From Sphingobacterium thalpophilum (lineage in GTDB: Bacteria > Bacteroidota > Bacteroidia > Sphingobacteriales > Sphingobacteriaceae): a stretch of 64,000 nt of DNA. The translations under genes were made by a program, and so were the position numbers. Location of the stretch: assembly GCF_901482695.1 (NCBI RefSeq), contig NZ_LR590484.1, positions 682,001-746,000 on the forward strand, read 5' to 3'. The notes under the pieces were generated by a model that saw only the letters and a program-made list of their open reading frames with translations, had not been told where the DNA came from and ran no database searches. This document shows, one piece after another, positions 61,403 through 64,000 of this stretch (its first letter is position 1; each line of letters opens with the position of its first letter).

Positions 61403-63787
61403 ATGATCAAAAACTATATCAAAACCGCCGCGCGGAACCTTTGGAAAAGCAAAGGATACTCTTTTATTAACATCCTAGGGCTGGCCTTGGGGATGGCAGT
61501 CTCTTTGATAATCGCCCTTTGGATCAATTCAGAAATAAGATTTGACCGATTCTACTCCCAAACAGACCGTCTCTATCAAGTATATACAAGAGATGTATTT
61601 GATGGTAATCAGCATACTTGGGGAGGTACCCCGCATGTACTCGGTCCTATCTTACAACAGGAACATCCTGAAATCGAACACGTGGTGCGTACCTCGAATA
61701 TTAACCACCTTATCCACCACGATGCTGAACCGGGCCTCAGCTCCTCAGGGGTAGCGGTAGACGCAGCTTTTTTAAAACTTTTCGATTTCAAAATCCTAAC
61801 AGGAAATTCTTCCAACCCATTATCCCGTCCCGATGCATTAGTGCTAACTGCTTCTACTGCCAAAAAATTATTTGGTACGGTAGATATCATTGGACGCCGG
61901 GTCGAGATGGACACCACTGTTTCCCTAACTGTTGAAGCGGTTATCGAGGATATTCCTTCTAATTCCAGATTCTATGGAAACGACTTTATCTGTTCTCTGG
62001 ATTACCTGGCCAAAACGGGCAAGACTTTTACGGATTCATGGACAGCCTATAATCATGAGACTTATGTGCTTCTAAAAGAAGGGGCACTATTGGCCTCTGT
62101 CAATAAGAACATTGGAAATCTGGTTGCTAAACATACTAACAACACCACAAAAGCAGCGATCTATCTCTACCCTGCCAGCCGTTGGCATCTCTACAACAAA
62201 TCGATCAATGGACAGATGGTGGCGGGCAATATCACCACGTTGCAGCTATTTGGACTGATTGGCATACTCATTCTATTGATAGCCTGCATCAACTTTATCA
62301 ACCTAAGTACCGCAGGAGCCGAAAGGCGTGCCAAAGAAATTGGCCTACGCAAAGTAGTTGGTGCATCGAAAAAATCACTTATTCAACAATTTCTATTGGA
62401 ATCCTTTATCATAACCTTTTTAGCTGGACTATTAGCGCTGTTGATGATTCTCTTAGCACTCCCATCTTTTAACAAGCTCATCAACGGACATCTTACGATC
62501 ACAGATTACCCTATATTCTTTTATTGCCTATTTCTTACCACGATTTTCTTCTGCTCCCTCTGCGCAGGATTATATCCAGCTTTTGTGCTATCAGCTTTTA
62601 ATCCGGTAAAAAGCTTAAAAGGGAATATTGTAACGGCCAAATCCAGTCTCCAGCCCAGAAAAATACTTGTCACTCTACAGTTTACCATATCGATAGGTCT
62701 TGGCATATGCTCTTTTATCATCGGTCAGCAGATCCGCCTTGGAGAGCATCGAGAAAGCGGATATGATCGTGACAACCTAGTATACGTACCTTTAGAGGGA
62801 AATTTAGATAAAAATTACCAAGCGTTCAGGAATGAATTATTCCAACAAAATATTATCTCGAGCATGACCAAATCTTGGGGGCGGATAAGTCGTTCGGGTA
62901 GCAATAGCTGGGGATACTCCTGGCCCAATGACCGACCAGAAGACTATGATGTCGTTTTTAACAATATGGCGACAGATGTTGATTTCACAAAGACAATGGG
63001 GGTCAAATTGATTCAGGGACGAGATATCGACATTTATACCTATCCTTCTGATTCCAGTGCCTTGCTACTTAATCAAGCTGCTGTTTCCAAAATGCGCTTA
63101 TCCACGCCCCTTGGTACTCAAGTTACCGTAGCCAAGGGTACCGAGTACCAGCGTACCTATCAGGTAGTTGGTGTTATTGCGGATTTTGTTTGGCAATCAC
63201 CTTATCAAGACATCGAACCAATGATGATTCAGGGCCCTATCGTTCCCGCAAATTATCTCCATATCCGACTAAACACAGCTAAAAGCTTATTGGCAAATAT
63301 AGAGGCGATCCAGTCGCTACTTAAAAAGTATAATCCAGATTACACGATAGACATCCACTTTATTGACGAAGAGTATGCCTTAAAATTTGCGGGTCAAAAA
63401 CGTACGATGAAGCTGACAGCTTTATTTTCGGGGCTGGCGATCCTCATCGCATGTTTAGGTTTACTGGGACTGGTCTCCTTCGCAACGATCCAGAAACAAA
63501 AAGAGATCGGTATCCGAAAGGTGCTTGGTGCATCTGTATTCGGAATTATTAAGCTACTGTCCCGCGATTTCATTAAACTCATCGGTATTGCTTTGCTCAT
63601 AGCCTCACCTATTGCTTGGTGGATTATGAATCAATGGCTAGAAGATTATGTGTACCGTATCGATATACAATGGTGGATATTTGCATTAGCAGGCTGTTTA
63701 GCGACACTGATTGCTTTGTTTACGGTCAGTACATTGGCTATTAAAGCAGCAACAGCTAATCCCGTCGATAGTTTACGGGACGAATAG
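61403..63787 (+). CDS. Fused double FtsX/MacB-type ABC permease 6
   Basis: The 794-residue protein begins MIKNYIKTAARNLWKSKGYS, with first helix FINILGLALGMAVSLIIALW. Coupling motifs are KEIGLRKVVGAS and KEIGIRKVLGAS; the end is NPVDSLRDE. Module 2 begins near LQFTISIGLGICSFIIG, and its periplasmic part contains SNSWGYSWPNDRPEDYDVVF, akin to copy 4. It starts after the 355-base gap and may belong to a second transcript with permease 7. Confidence 0.9.
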   Translation: MIKNYIKTAARNLWKSKGYSFINILGLALGMAVSLIIALWINSEIRFDRFYSQTDRLYQVYTRDVFDGNQHTWGGTPHVLGPILQQEHPEIEHVVRTSNINHLIHHDAEPGLSSSGVAVDAAFLKLFDFKILTGNSSNPLSRPDALVLTASTAKKLFGTVDIIGRRVEMDTTVSLTVEAVIEDIPSNSRFYGNDFICSLDYLAKTGKTFTDSWTAYNHETYVLLKEGALLASVNKNIGNLVAKHTNNTTKAAIYLYPASRWHLYNKSINGQMVAGNITTLQLFGLIGILILLIACINFINLSTAGAERRAKEIGLRKVVGASKKSLIQQFLLESFIITFLAGLLALLMILLALPSFNKLINGHLTITDYPIFFYCLFLTTIFFCSLCAGLYPAFVLSAFNPVKSLKGNIVTAKSSLQPRKILVTLQFTISIGLGICSFIIGQQIRLGEHRESGYDRDNLVYVPLEGNLDKNYQAFRNELFQQNIISSMTKSWGRISRSGSNSWGYSWPNDRPEDYDVVFNNMATDVDFTKTMGVKLIQGRDIDIYTYPSDSSALLLNQAAVSKMRLSTPLGTQVTVAKGTEYQRTYQVVGVIADFVWQSPYQDIEPMMIQGPIVPANYLHIRLNTAKSLLANIEAIQSLLKKYNPDYTIDIHFIDEEYALKFAGQKRTMKLTALFSGLAILIACLGLLGLVSFATIQKQKEIGIRKVLGASVFGIIKLLSRDFIKLIGIALLIASPIAWWIMNQWLEDYVYRIDIQWWIFALAGCLATLIALFTVSTLAIKAATANPVDSLRDE

Positions 63788-63818
63788 CAGAAAACTAAAC
63801 AGCTAATACAATCCTATT

Positions 63819-64000
63819 ATGATAAAGAACAATCTAAAAATAGCGTGGCGAAATCTAATAAGGAATTCTTCCACCTCGATCATCAATATCACCGGATTAG
63901 CCATGGGTATTGCGGTCTGTTTGCTGATAGGCCTATATGTCGCTGATGAGTTCAGTTTTGATCGTTTCAATACACATGCAGATCGCATCGTCCGTGTGAT
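63819..64000 (+). CDS. Fused double FtsX/MacB-type ABC permease 7, N-terminus only (runs off right edge)
   Basis: An ATG at 63819, 31 bases after permease 6, opens a frame to the window end: MIKNNLKIAWRNLIRNSSTS, then IINITGLAMGIAVCLLIGLY and VADEFSFDRFNTHADRIVRV. This matches the N-terminal helix and the FDRF-type start of the MacB domain in the other copies. It shows that the array continues to the right. Confidence 0.85.
   Translation, partial: MIKNNLKIAWRNLIRNSSTSIINITGLAMGIAVCLLIGLYVADEFSFDRFNTHADRIVRV

Overview
The window comes from a Bacteroidota genome, most likely Sphingobacterium or a close relative in the Sphingobacteriaceae. Three things support this: TAnnTTTG (-7) promoter elements upstream of many genes with little Shine-Dalgarno signal, a SusC/RagA-type TonB-dependent receptor, and menaquinone synthesis by the futalosine route (MqnC). 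The 16S sequence also reads as Sphingobacterium-like to me, but I could not run a search.

Layout. (1) 1-1138: the N-terminal part of a SusC-like receptor leaving the left edge. (2) 1547-6485: mqnC, scpB, a 53-residue aspartate-rich protein, then an opposing set of a GH25 muramidase, an exported double rhodanese and a thioredoxin, followed by a bestrophin. (3) 6527-7638: two tRNA-Ser(UGA) genes embedded in an array of 138-bp units, each carrying a decayed tRNA-Ser copy and most a terminator hairpin. (4) 7910-18769: mixed accessory and housekeeping genes: a frameshifted exbD, a truncated hemoglobin, a second bestrophin, an orphan PqqD-like protein, a CoA transferase, an AraC regulator, a DUF1080 protein, rpsT, a TrmH methyltransferase, sucD, DinB and DUF4886. 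(5) 18935-24650, minus strand: a complete rRNA operon (16S, tRNA-Ile, tRNA-Ala, 23S, 5S) with two tandem promoters. (6) 24878-39936, minus strand: the translation/transcription block, read as tRNA-Thr-Tyr-Gly-Thr-tuf, tRNA-Trp-secE-nusG, a TraB/GumN protein, then rplK-A-J-L-rpoB-rpoC. Terminators and internal promoters divide it into at least three units. (7) 40074-41877: an Omp85-type barrel and a shortened methyltransferase-like protein.

(8) 42010 to the right edge is the most unusual part. A minus-strand operon encodes a TolC-type outer membrane channel, an NtrC-type sigma-54 response regulator and a histidine kinase. Divergent from it are a MacA/HlyD adaptor, a single MacB/LolD-type ATPase and at least seven consecutive permeases of about 800 residues, each a fused pair of MacB-PCD/FtsX modules. 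The 686-bp divergent region holds five CACTG repeats spaced exactly 11 bp apart, a good candidate enhancer for the regulator. I infer one regulated envelope export or stress system with one adaptor and ATPase serving many alternative permeases.
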